A DNA stretch of 41,495 nt from Gammaproteobacteria bacterium. GTDB lineage: Bacteria > Pseudomonadota > Gammaproteobacteria > Xanthomonadales > Xanthomonadaceae. Made by a program: the position numbers and the translations under genes. The stretch is taken from the NCBI GenBank assembly GCA_026398715.1, contig JAPLSI010000070.1:1-41495 (forward strand). Reading direction: 5' to 3'. The notes under the pieces were generated by a model. That model was not told the DNA's origin, did no database searches, and saw only the letters and a program-made list of their open reading frames with translations. Positions 1 to 7,212 of this stretch are shown in pieces (positions within the stretch are counted from its first letter, which is position 1; each line of letters opens with the position of its first letter).

Positions 1-2
1 TG

Positions 3-560
3 GGCTACACCTCGGCGCTGGAAGGCCTGGCAGAAAAATTCCACGCCAGCCCGGCCCTGCTCAAGAAGCTCAATCCCGGCAAGGACCTGTCACGTGCGGG
101 GGAAGAAATGATTGTGCCGGCGGTGACGCCGACCGCGCCACTGCCCGCTGCCGCGAAAGTGGTCGTGGACAAATCCGATTCGACGGTGTCGCTGCAGGAC
201 GCTGCGGGCAAGACCATCGCCCAGTTCCCGGCATCCACCGGCAGTGAACACGATCCCTTGCCCGTCGGCGAATGGAAGGTCCAGGGCATCGCGCGCGATC
301 CGGTATTCCACTACAACCCGGCCTTGTTCTGGGATGCCAACGAAAGCCACGCCAAAGCCAAGATTCCAGCCGGCCCGAACAATCCGGTCGGCGTGGTGTG
401 GGTGGACCTGTCGAAGGAACATTACGGTATCCACGGCACGCCCGAGCCGTCGCGCATCGGCAAGACCCAGTCGCACGGCTGCATCCGGTTGACCAACTGG
501 ACCGCGCTGATCCTGGCCAAGGCGGCAGCGCCCGGCATGACGGCGCTTCTGCAGGATTGA
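3..560 (+). CDS. L,D-transpeptidase (YkuD fold), 5' end outside window
   Basis: This is the C-terminal 185 residues of an L,D-transpeptidase, an enzyme that forms or remodels peptidoglycan cross-links, or attaches proteins to them, in the periplasm. The reading frame is open from base 3, so the start lies upstream. The first ~37 visible residues ([13 protein letters not shown]...LNPGKDL...IVPA) look like the end of a LysM-like wall-binding module. The YkuD catalytic motif is clear: HGTPEP, then SHGCIRL, with the nucleophilic Cys at 480-482. The stop is one base before the M23 peptidase start, so the two are probably co-transcribed as an envelope pair. Family assignment is firm; the exact substrate cannot be read. 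Confidence 0.93.
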   Translation, partial: GYTSALEGLAEKFHASPALLKKLNPGKDLSRAGEEMIVPAVTPTAPLPAAAKVVVDKSDSTVSLQDAAGKTIAQFPASTGSEHDPLPVGEWKVQGIARDPVFHYNPALFWDANESHAKAKIPAGPNNPVGVVWVDLSKEHYGIHGTPEPSRIGKTQSHGCIRLTNWTALILAKAAAPGMTALLQD

Positions 561-561
561 C

Positions 562-1293
562 ATGAGTCGGCTCGCCATCCTGGTGCTGGGCATGGTCATG
601 GGCGCGGCTGCGGTCGTGCTGACGTTTACGATCTGGCTCGACCCGTGCACGGCGCATGCCAACAGCCGGGCGCACCCGACGATGTCGCCGGAAGACCTGG
701 CCGTCGCGCCGATCGTGCCCGAAAAAGCGCGACCGGCGCGCCACGAAGGCTATCCGGAGGCGCAGGTTCCGGTGTCGGCGCCTGCACTGGTGTCGCTGCC
801 CGCGCCCGCATCGGTGCCTGCACCGGCATCGGCACCGCCACCGGCACCGGCATCGCCGCAAGTTTCCAGCCTGCTGGTGCCAGTAATCGGCATCGCGCCC
901 GCGCAGCTAAGCGATACCTTCACGCAGAGTCGTGGCGAGGGTCGCCTGCATGACGCGATCGACATCATGGCGCCGCGCGGAACCCCCGTGGTCGCGGTGG
1001 CCGACGGCCGCATCGTCAAGCTGTTCAACAGCAAGCCCGGCGGACTGACGGTGTATCAGTTCGATGCCGACGACAAGCTTGCCTATTACTACGCGCATCT
1101 CGATGCCTATGCGCCGACGCTGGCGGAAGGCCAACAGGTTCGACGCGGGGATGTGATCGGTTACGTGGGCAGTACCGGCAACGCCAGTGCTGATGGTCCA
1201 CACCTGCATTTCGCGATCTTCATCCTCGGCCCCGACAAGAAGTGGTGGCAGGGCACGGCCATCAACCCCTACCCGCTGCTGGGCGGCGGATAG
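562..1293 (+). CDS. Membrane-anchored M23 family metallopeptidase
   Basis: This 243-residue protein has an N-terminal hydrophobic segment (about residues 4-27) that should act as a membrane anchor or signal. A Pro/Ala/Val-rich spacer follows (about 47-95, repeated PAPAS-type units), then an M23 (LytM/lysostaphin) domain. Zinc ligands are visible as HDAID (His130, Asp134) and PHLHF (His216, with His214). M23 enzymes cut peptidoglycan peptide bridges. The start overlaps the 3' end of the upstream L,D-transpeptidase cluster with a one-base gap, suggesting coupled translation. The spacer probably lets the domain reach into the wall layer. Its last 25 bases overlap the convergent DUF3025 gene. Confidence 0.92.
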   Translation: MSRLAILVLGMVMGAAAVVLTFTIWLDPCTAHANSRAHPTMSPEDLAVAPIVPEKARPARHEGYPEAQVPVSAPALVSLPAPASVPAPASAPPPAPASPQVSSLLVPVIGIAPAQLSDTFTQSRGEGRLHDAIDIMAPRGTPVVAVADGRIVKLFNSKPGGLTVYQFDADDKLAYYYAHLDAYAPTLAEGQQVRRGDVIGYVGSTGNASADGPHLHFAIFILGPDKKWWQGTAINPYPLLGGG

Positions 1294-2087
1294 ACCCGGC
1301 CCGGACGCAGCGGCCGAAAGCACGGCTGCCTGCGGTAGAAGTCGGCATCCTGCAACTCGTGGTGCCAACCGGGAATTCCCGCGAGCGGTAGCGGGCGCAG
1401 GTCCTGCGGATCGAGCAGGCAGGTTCCGGATTCAATGGCGTCGGCGAGTTGGCGATCGACCGCGTCCGCGCCCATCCCGTCGGCCGCGACCAGCACGATG
1501 CATTTCCCCACCAGCAGCATCGCCCGATTCAACGCATGCTCGAACAATGCATGGCCGAACACGTGCAGCTGCACGCGGCCGTCGGTCCATGCCTGGGATT
1601 GCTGCAGGAACAGTCGCAACCACTGATGCTGGTCCCAGTCATCCAGCAACTCCCGATCACGCAGCACCACGATGGCGCCGGCCTCGTCGAATTGCGTCAG
1701 CGCGGCCTGGCGCCGCGTTCGTTGCAGGCTGCCGACGGCATCCATGTCGCGCACCTGGGCAAGGTTCAACGCCGACTTGATGCACGGGAATCGCGACCAC
1801 ACCAGGGCATTGAACAAGTCGTGCCAGTTGTCGCCACGGGTCGCGATCCTGCCGCTGCGGAAGATGCGCGCTTCATAGTTTTCCTCGCCGCCTTCGTCCG
1901 GCGACACCAGGCTGATCGGCATTCCCGTAATGGCATGGCGAAGCCCGGCAACCCGGTCGTTCAACCGGCACAAGGTGGGCCATGCCGGCGACACCAGCAG
2001 ATCGCGATCGGCCGCCAGCGCATCGAAAATCGGCTGGTCGAACACGCGCGCATCCAATGCGTCACGCGCAGGTGCGATGAAGCGCAA
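1269..2087 (-). CDS. DUF3025 domain-containing protein
   Basis: A 272-residue cytoplasmic-looking protein with the character of the DUF3025 family: N-terminal APARDALDARVFDQP, then GDNWHDLFNALVW and a long C-terminal part rich in Leu, His and Trp. The role of this family is not established. The chosen start is TTG at 2085-2087, because no ATG lies upstream in frame with the conserved N-terminus. It follows the DUF4124 gene on the same strand by about 10 bases, so they probably share a transcript. The 3' end overlaps the M23 gene tail-to-tail by 25 bases. Confidence 0.82.
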   Translation of the reverse strand: MRFIAPARDALDARVFDQPIFDALAADRDLLVSPAWPTLCRLNDRVAGLRHAITGMPISLVSPDEGGEENYEARIFRSGRIATRGDNWHDLFNALVWSRFPCIKSALNLAQVRDMDAVGSLQRTRRQAALTQFDEAGAIVVLRDRELLDDWDQHQWLRLFLQQSQAWTDGRVQLHVFGHALFEHALNRAMLLVGKCIVLVAADGMGADAVDRQLADAIESGTCLLDPQDLRPLPLAGIPGWHHELQDADFYRRQPCFRPLRPGRVYPPPSSG

Positions 2088-2097
2088 GCCGCGCGGC

Positions 2098-2613
2098 CTA
2101 TTCGCTGGCGCCGGGCGTCACCTTGCACTGCTCGGCAACCCAGCGATAGATGCGCTGCATCTGGTCGTCGGTCAGCGCCAGCCACTGCTTGTCGCGAACG
2201 GACGCAGAGAATTCCATGGCCGACTCACAGGCGGACAGCGGCTTGGCCTCGGCGGGCTTCGGCTTGGCTTCCTCCACCGGCTCCGGCGGTTGCGGCCGTG
2301 AACGGCGTTCGACGATTTCCGACAGTTCGCGCACCGTCTGCATGTCGCGCAGGCGCTTGGCTTCGGCCAGCGCCGCCTGGTCCGGCGTGGGCTCGGGTTC
2401 GGGCGTGGCGTCGCGGCGCCAGACCACGGTACTGCCCTTGGCACAAGGTTCCGACTGGATGCTGGTCACGCCGGCGGCGTCCACGCACTTGAACAGTTCA
2501 CTCTTTTGCGCAGCGACCGCCGTGGCGGGTGCCAGCACCAGCAGTCCGGTCACGACCAGGGCATGGCGCAGCGTCGGCCATCCCGGCCCTGCGACGATCG
2601 ATCCGTCATTCAT
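2098..2613 (-). CDS. DUF4124 domain-containing exported protein
   Basis: A 171-residue protein. After a short N-terminus comes a hydrophobic signal-like stretch (LVVTGLLVLAPATAVAAQ). It is followed by a DUF4124-type module (ELFKCVDAAGVTSIQSEPC, with paired Cys). Then comes a charged, Pro-rich coiled region, and a C-terminal segment with a Cys pair (SACESAMEF...VAEQCK). I start it at the ATG 2611-2613, directly before the signal peptide; an upstream in-frame ATG at 2757 would add 48 residues with no conserved look. DUF4124 proteins are common exported proteins of unknown role in this lineage. Upstream of DUF3025 in a likely two-gene unit, divergent from the gene at 2760. Confidence 0.78.
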   Translation of the reverse strand: MNDGSIVAGPGWPTLRHALVVTGLLVLAPATAVAAQKSELFKCVDAAGVTSIQSEPCAKGSTVVWRRDATPEPEPTPDQAALAEAKRLRDMQTVRELSEIVERRSRPQPPEPVEEAKPKPAEAKPLSACESAMEFSASVRDKQWLALTDDQMQRIYRWVAEQCKVTPGASE

Positions 2614-2759
2614 TTTCAGCGTCCCGCGGCCGTGCCGCAAATCTTCAGTGGCGGTTAAAGCATCTTCTGCGAAATTGGCGCAGAGGGGTCGCGGCCAGGA
2701 AGGCCGCGGATAACCCTTCGTGCAATTTGCAGCATTCACGCAAAGGGAATTTGCCACTC

Positions 2760-3284
2760 ATGAGCGCTACCGTCCAGCACAGCCTTGGTGTTTCACGCGC
2801 TCCGGTTCAGCGAGAGCTCGCGACGGCGCCTGCTTCCCGAACCGGGCGGCTGGCCGGATTTTCAGCCGCCGCAGCATCGCTGCCTTCCCACCAGTGGCCG
2901 GTCGACCTGACGGCGCTGGCGCGTTGTCGTGGCCTGCTGAACCGGCATGGCCTGGCGGATGCTTCGCTCGCCGGCCGGCTACCGCACGAATCACTGATGG
3001 ACGTACCGACCTCGTACGACGGCTTTTGCCGATCGCATTTTTCGTCGGTGCGGCGCACCCATCCGGAAATGAATTGGGACGATGCGCGCCCCGCCTATGC
3101 CGTCGCGCTGGCGGCGCATGCCGTGCTTTGCGAGGCGCTGGACGACCAGCACGAAGCCCGGCTCGCCGCCAACTGGGAAGACATCCGCGGCGGCTCCGCC
3201 CTGGACTGGTCGCAGGCCCGCCTGCTGATAGCGGACGGATGTCGCGCGCTGAGCCGGATCGATCCGCTGGCGATGCATCGCTGA
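2760..3284 (+). CDS. Conserved hypothetical protein
   Basis: A 174-residue protein with no family I can name firmly. The first 60 residues are low complexity (Ala/Ser/Arg). The C-terminal half has a pattern seen in small stress-associated unknowns: an acidic Trp region (EMNWDDARPAYAVAL), then LAANWEDIRGGSALDWSQARLLIADGCRAL. The ATG at 2760 follows AAAGGGAA at a spacing of about 11. It is divergent from the DUF4124 gene and convergent with msrB, whose stop directly abuts. No signal peptide or membrane segment is visible. Confidence 0.7.
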   Translation: MSATVQHSLGVSRAPVQRELATAPASRTGRLAGFSAAAASLPSHQWPVDLTALARCRGLLNRHGLADASLAGRLPHESLMDVPTSYDGFCRSHFSSVRRTHPEMNWDDARPAYAVALAAHAVLCEALDDQHEARLAANWEDIRGGSALDWSQARLLIADGCRALSRIDPLAMHR

Positions 3285-3752
3285 TCAGCTTGTCGCACTG
3301 CCCTCCGGGTGGCCGCGTCCCAGCAGGTCCGGCAGCGGGTCGCCATTGCGGGTGAAACTCAGCGAGACCGAATTGAGGCAATGGCGATCGCCGGTAGGCG
3401 GCGGTCCGTCGGGAAACACGTGCCCCAGGTGGCTGCCGCAACGCGCGCAGACAATCTCGTCACGAATCATTCCGTAGCTTGTATCGCGGCGAACGCCGAC
3501 ATGGTCAACATCGTAGGGTGCGAAAAAGCTGGGCCATCCGGTGCCGGAATCGAATTTGGCGTCGGACCGGAACAGGGGCAGCCCGCAGAGGCGGCAGCAA
3601 TAGACGCCGTCGAGCTTGTTGTCCAGGAAGACGCCGCAAAACGCCCGTTCGGTGCCATGTTCGAGCAAGACCCGTCGCTCGTCGGCGTCCAGCCCGGCCG
3701 CAAGGCGCGAATGCTGCTCGGCCGACAAGGGACTCAGATCGAAAAGGCTCAT
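3285..3752 (-). CDS. msrB: Peptide-methionine (R)-S-oxide reductase MsrB
   Basis: A 155-residue MsrB that reduces the R-epimer of methionine sulfoxide in proteins. The structural zinc site is intact as two CxxC pairs (Cys53/Cys56 and Cys102/Cys105). The catalytic Cys125 sits in RHCLNSVS, and the family signature GTGWPSFF is present. Start ATG 3750-3752 is preceded by GGAG at good spacing. It is divergent from the sugar dehydrogenase gene, with 69 bases between the two starts, so a shared promoter region is likely. The length fits the stand-alone, non-fused form. No signal peptide, so it acts in the cytoplasm. Confidence 0.95.
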   Translation of the reverse strand: MSLFDLSPLSAEQHSRLAAGLDADERRVLLEHGTERAFCGVFLDNKLDGVYCCRLCGLPLFRSDAKFDSGTGWPSFFAPYDVDHVGVRRDTSYGMIRDEIVCARCGSHLGHVFPDGPPPTGDRHCLNSVSLSFTRNGDPLPDLLGRGHPEGSATS

Positions 3753-3821
3753 GCCGGTTTCTCCAGTGGGGCAACATGGGCAATATGGGCGCGACGGCCA
3801 CGACCAACAAGGGGTTCGACG

Positions 3822-5006
3822 ATGCATCCACTGTTGCTGTCTTCTCTTTCCACGCTGGCAATGTTGCTCGGCGCCTGCAGCGCGCAGGACGGTGCCGCGG
3901 CGACCGCGGACGCCGAAGCGCCCAAGGCCGTTGAAGCGCCTTTCGCCATCACCGAGATCGCAAGCTTCGACGAGCCCTGGTCGATGGGTTTCCTTCCCGA
4001 CGGCCAATTGCTGGTAACCGAGAAGGCCGGAAAGCTGAAATTGGTCGGGCCCGGCGGCCGCATCGGAAACATCAGCGGCGTGCCTGCGGTTGCCTATGGC
4101 GGCCAGGGCGGGCTGGGCGACGTGGTGGTGCATCCGGCCTTCGAAAACAATGGATGGGTTTACCTGAGTTACGCGGAAGCGGACGAGCGCGGCGACCGCG
4201 GCGCAGTGGTTGCGCGGGCGAAGTTGACGCTGGCCGGAAACGGCGACGGCAGCCTGTCCGGGCTGGCGGTTGTCTGGCGGCAGCAGCCGAAGGTGGGCGG
4301 CAGTGGACATTACGGCCACCGCATCGCCTTCGGACAGGACGGCAAGTTGTGGATCAGCTCCGGCGAACGCCAGCAGTTCGACCCTGCCCAGGACCTGCGC
4401 GGCAACCTGGGCAAGATCCTGCGACTGAACGATGACGGCTCGGTTCCCGACGACAATCCCTTCGCCAGCGAAGGCGGCGTGGCGGCGCAGGTGTGGTCGC
4501 TGGGCCATCGCAATCCGCTCGGCCTGGCCTTCGATGGAGATGGTCGGCTTTGGGTTGCCGAGATGGGGCCGAGCGGCGGCGACGAACTCAACCTGATATT
4601 GCGCGGGCGCAACTATGGCTGGCCGCTGGTTTCCAATGGCGACCATTACGACGGCCGCGACATTCCCGATCACTCGACCAGCACGAAGTACGAGCCGCCG
4701 AAGGTTACCTGGACGCCCGTGATCGCGCCGGGCGACCTGCTCATCTACTCCGGTGCGGAATTTCCCGCCTGGCAGGGCAATGGCTTCGCGGCGGGACTGG
4801 CCTCACAGGCGCTGGTTCGCATCGAATTCGATGGCGACAATGCGCGCGAGGCCGCGCGTTACGACATGGGCAAGCGCATTCGCTCCGTCGAGCAAGGACC
4901 CAGGGGCGAGTTGTGGCTGCTTGAGGACGGCGCCGGCGGACGCTTGCTCAAGCTGAGCGATCCTTCGGCGAAGGACCTGCCGGGTGAAGCGGCCGCGGCC
5001 GGATAA
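3822..5006 (+). CDS. PQQ-dependent sugar dehydrogenase (Asd/YliI family), lipoprotein
   Basis: A 394-residue six-bladed beta-propeller of the soluble glucose/aldose sugar dehydrogenase family, predicted to oxidise aldoses in the periplasm using PQQ. The N-terminus is a lipoprotein signal with Cys19 (AMLLGACS). Family signatures are GGQGGLGDVV, GHYGHRIAF (catalytic His region), GNLGKILRLNDDGS and GHRNPLGLAF, with EMGPSGGDELNL near the cofactor. The start at 3822 follows AAGGGG; the frame is open far upstream but that part is antisense to msrB. No PQQ synthesis genes are in the window, so the cofactor must come from elsewhere. Confidence 0.93.
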   Translation: MHPLLLSSLSTLAMLLGACSAQDGAAATADAEAPKAVEAPFAITEIASFDEPWSMGFLPDGQLLVTEKAGKLKLVGPGGRIGNISGVPAVAYGGQGGLGDVVVHPAFENNGWVYLSYAEADERGDRGAVVARAKLTLAGNGDGSLSGLAVVWRQQPKVGGSGHYGHRIAFGQDGKLWISSGERQQFDPAQDLRGNLGKILRLNDDGSVPDDNPFASEGGVAAQVWSLGHRNPLGLAFDGDGRLWVAEMGPSGGDELNLILRGRNYGWPLVSNGDHYDGRDIPDHSTSTKYEPPKVTWTPVIAPGDLLIYSGAEFPAWQGNGFAAGLASQALVRIEFDGDNAREAARYDMGKRIRSVEQGPRGELWLLEDGAGGRLLKLSDPSAKDLPGEAAAAG

Positions 5007-5017
5007 GCGGCCGACGA

Positions 5018-5566
5018 TCAGGGCAGGGGCTGCGCGGTGGGGCCGCGCACGACCCGCGGATTGCCCCGGAAATCCTTGAGTATCTGCAGCGCATGATCGG
5101 GCGAACTGGCCTCGAGCTCCAGGATTTCCGACGCATCCGGGCCGCGCATCACTTCGACGTAATAGGTCTGCAGCGGCGGCGGTGGCTCGTCCGATCCCAG
5201 CAGGCCACCGGCAATGGCCTGCTCGTCGGTGGTCGAAGGCGCTTCGCCTGCTTGCGCAACGTCACCATCCTGCGCCGCAGGTCTGGAAATGCTGTCGACT
5301 TCTTCCAGCGAAACGTGAGGACCTGCGACATCGCGCGCCGGCCCGGGCTGCAGATCGCCGGTGATGTCGCCCAGTACGCCGTCGCCGGCCTGGCCGGGCT
5401 TGGTGCCGGCCGCCGTGGTCGCCGGCGTGGTCGCCTCGTCCGGCGATTTCGTCGACGGTTGCATCGCCCACCAGACCAGGAAGAACAGCAGCCCGGCAAG
5501 CAATCCGGAGCCGAACAGGATCCAGGCTTCGCGATGCTTTTGCAGGGTTTGCAGGAGTGGGTGCAT
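5018..5566 (-). CDS. Small single-pass membrane protein, unknown function
   Basis: A 182-residue protein with one membrane segment near the N-terminus (AWILFGSGLLAGLLFFLVWW, preceded by a short charged tail). It is followed by a long acidic, Thr/Pro/Ala-rich region. A small folded-looking end carries TYYVEVMRGPDASEILELEAS and PDHALQILKDFRGNPRVV, which could be a compact alpha-beta domain in the periplasm. I use the ATG at 5564-5566; the longer frame begins inside the terminator hairpin of the HU gene, which is implausible. The 3' end converges on the sugar dehydrogenase with an 11-base gap. No family recognised. Confidence 0.7.
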   Translation of the reverse strand: MHPLLQTLQKHREAWILFGSGLLAGLLFFLVWWAMQPSTKSPDEATTPATTAAGTKPGQAGDGVLGDITGDLQPGPARDVAGPHVSLEEVDSISRPAAQDGDVAQAGEAPSTTDEQAIAGGLLGSDEPPPPLQTYYVEVMRGPDASEILELEASSPDHALQILKDFRGNPRVVRGPTAQPLP

Positions 5567-5739
5567 GTCGGTCGCGTGTCGGCGGGAACGAAACGGGATT
5601 CTCTCACGGATGGCCGGGGCGTCGTTGCTGTACCGCGGCTTTCCCGACGCCGCGCGAAATCCGCGACCTCGACCTCGAGCAGCGCGGGAAAGAAACAGCC
5701 GGCGACTGCAATCGCCACTGATGCTGGCGGCGCAATAAA

Positions 5740-5768
5740 AAAAAGGGCCTCGAAAGAGGCCCTTTTTC
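5740..5768. terminator. Bidirectional rho-independent terminator
   Basis: A perfect 12-bp stem (5740-5751 with 5756-5767) closed by a GAAA tetraloop, with A-tract on the left and T-tract on the right. It can therefore end transcription in both directions. It lies just downstream of the HU-family gene on the minus strand, which it most likely serves. Confidence 0.92.
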
Positions 5769-5786
5769 ATTGCAACTGGACTGCGA

Positions 5787-6170
5787 TCAGGCTGCGGCGT
5801 CTTTCAGCTTCTTCAGCGGACGAACCTTGACCTTGGTGGTGGCCGGCTTGGCGGCGAACCACTGCTCTTCCTTGGTGAACGGGTTGACGCCCTTGCGCTT
5901 CGGCTTCGCCGGAACGTTGACGGCGCTGATCTTCAGCAGGCCAGGCAGCGTGAACGAACCCGCGCCCTTCTTGTTGACGGAAGCGGCCACGGCGCCCTCG
6001 AGGGCGGCCATCACGGCGCGCACGTCCTTGGCAAGGACGCCGCTGGCTTCAGCCAGGTGTGCAACCAGCCCGGACTTGCTCAGGGCTTCCTTGATGGGCT
6101 TCAACACGCCCGGCTTTGCAGCGGCCTTGGCCGGCGCTTTCTTGGCTGCAACTTTCTTGGTTTTGCTCAT
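5787..6170 (-). CDS. HU-family DNA-binding protein with Lys/Ala-rich N-terminal tail
   Basis: A 127-residue nucleoid protein. Residues 1-19 are a Lys/Ala tail like that of histone H1 (KKVAAKKAPAKAAAK). Residues ~20-120 are an HU/IHF-like fold: helices with SGLVAHLAEASGVLAKDVRAVM, then GAGSFTLPGLLKI, and the DNA-bending arm region. The arm reads KGVNPFTKEE rather than the usual RNPxTGE, so the bending Pro is kept but the tip is altered. The gene is flanked by a strong terminator, and a candidate promoter lies at 6235-6263. It probably binds DNA non-specifically and is abundant. Confidence 0.88.
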   Translation of the reverse strand: MSKTKKVAAKKAPAKAAAKPGVLKPIKEALSKSGLVAHLAEASGVLAKDVRAVMAALEGAVAASVNKKGAGSFTLPGLLKISAVNVPAKPKRKGVNPFTKEEQWFAAKPATTKVKVRPLKKLKDAAA

Positions 6171-6234
6171 GTGTTTGTGTCCCGATGGTTCTTGGGTGGA
6201 TGGGTGGTTACCTGGAAATCCCCTAGGCAGACGA

Positions 6235-6263
6235 AATGTAGGCCAAGTCAGCGCTCACGCCAA
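6235..6263 (-). promoter_or_regulatory. Predicted sigma70 promoter of the HU-family gene
   Basis: On the minus strand, TTGGCG (6258-6263) and TACATT (6235-6240) are 17 bases apart, close to the -35/-10 consensus. This gives a leader of about 55-60 bases before the HU start. The rest of the 6171-6443 gap is AT-richer than its surroundings, with an A/T-tract run at 6280-6300, and shows no gene. Confidence 0.5.
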
Positions 6264-6443
6264 GCCTAAAATGGCTTGTTTTTGAAGTTTTTTTGAATTT
6301 CGATCGTAACTGGCCGTGAAAAAACCGCCCGAACGGCCATTTGTGCGCTGCGGCTTGCGGTCGCCCACCCACCCCGGACTAAACTTCCAGCGCAATGTCC
6401 TGAGCCTCCATGTTTTTCCGTTTGGCCATTCCTCGAGTGATTG

Positions 6444-6941
6444 ATGACGCCTGAGCCGCCCCCGTCCGTCCCCCAAGCGAATCCAGCGGCCACGCACGAT
6501 GCGCTGGCCGGCCTCGCCAATCGCGAGCAATTCCAGCAACACCTGCGCAACCTGATTGCCCATACCTCCCGCGAAAGCGATCGTCTCGCGGTAGTGTTCA
6601 TCGACCTGCGCGAACTCGATCCCATCAGGCGGGCGCACGGCCAGCGGGCCGCCGATGCCGTGCTGGCGGAACTCGCGATGCGCATCCGTACATCGGCGCG
6701 CCGCGTGGATGTCTGCGCGCGGCTGGAGAACAACGAATTCGCCGTGATAGTCCCGCACATCGCCGATCGCGCCGTTGCACTGCGCGTGCAGGACCGCCTG
6801 CGCGAATCGGTCGGCCTGCCCTTTGAATTCGAAGGCTCGTCGGTGACGATAAATGCGCGCTGCGGCGTCGCCCTGTTTCCCGATGACGCCCTGGATGCCG
6901 CATCGCTGCTGGCCTGTGCGAGCACTTCGCGCCAAGCCTGA
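6444..6941 (+). CDS. Degenerate stand-alone GGDEF-domain protein
   Basis: A 165-residue protein that is almost entirely one GGDEF-like domain (about residues 18-160). The landmarks are DALAGLANREQFQQHL, VVFIDLRELDPIRRAHG and a C-terminal CGVALFPDD. The active-site loop reads ENNEF instead of GG(D/E)EF, and the usual metal-binding FDLDxFKxxND part is changed. It should therefore not make cyclic di-GMP; it may bind a nucleotide or a partner. Start is ATG 6444, with a TTG directly before it at 6441. There is no sensor domain and no clear Shine-Dalgarno sequence. Confidence 0.72.
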   Translation: MTPEPPPSVPQANPAATHDALAGLANREQFQQHLRNLIAHTSRESDRLAVVFIDLRELDPIRRAHGQRAADAVLAELAMRIRTSARRVDVCARLENNEFAVIVPHIADRAVALRVQDRLRESVGLPFEFEGSSVTINARCGVALFPDDALDAASLLACASTSRQA

Positions 6942-7101
6942 TCGGCACGCCGGTGGTCTGAACGGTTCCGAAACAGGGGCCCCGAATGTGCGGAAGCGAA
7001 CGGAGGCCCGTCCCGGCCGTGGGTAACCTGCGCCCAGATCAAGACGATCGCGTGACGCCAGCGGCACCGCCGCCAGCGAGTTGACATGGACGCCAACGAC
7101 C
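6942..7101 (+). other. Untranslated stretch upstream of a strong terminator, possible small RNA
   Basis: Nothing here reads as a protein on either strand. It holds several short GC-rich self-complementary segments and ends in the terminator at 7102-7135. It is either a long 3' UTR of the GGDEF-like gene or a separate small RNA; I could not match it to a known RNA family by eye. Confidence 0.3.
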
Positions 7102-7135
7102 AACGCCACCTGCTCGCCCCAGGTGGCGTTTTTTT
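7102..7135 (+). terminator. Rho-independent terminator
   Basis: An 11-bp perfect stem (7102-7112 with 7120-7130), a 7-base loop and a run of seven T (7129-7135). It ends whatever is transcribed from the GGDEF-like gene or the untranslated stretch after it, and isolates the MBOAT gene downstream. Confidence 0.9.
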
Positions 7136-7164
7136 GCCTGGCTTCCGCGGGCACTGCCAGCCTG

Positions 7165-7170
7165 TATAGT
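7165..7170 (+). promoter_or_regulatory. Candidate -10 box for the MBOAT/SGNH unit
   Basis: TATAGT lies between the upstream terminator and the MBOAT start, giving a leader of about 36 bases with a small CCACC/GGTGG hairpin. No good -35 is visible, so this is tentative. Confidence 0.4.
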
Positions 7171-7212
7171 CGGCGGGCCACCTCCGGTGGTGCGCCTGGG
7201 GAGGCGGTCAAC

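Noticed and set aside
4989..5013. Hairpin at the end of the sugar dehydrogenase gene considered as a terminator
   Set aside because: The CGGCCGC/GCGGCCG stem lacks a T-run and overlaps coding sequence.
6942..7135. 6S RNA considered
   Set aside because: I could not form the closing stem and central bubble by eye, and the usual neighbours (zapA, 5-formyl-THF cyclo-ligase) are absent.
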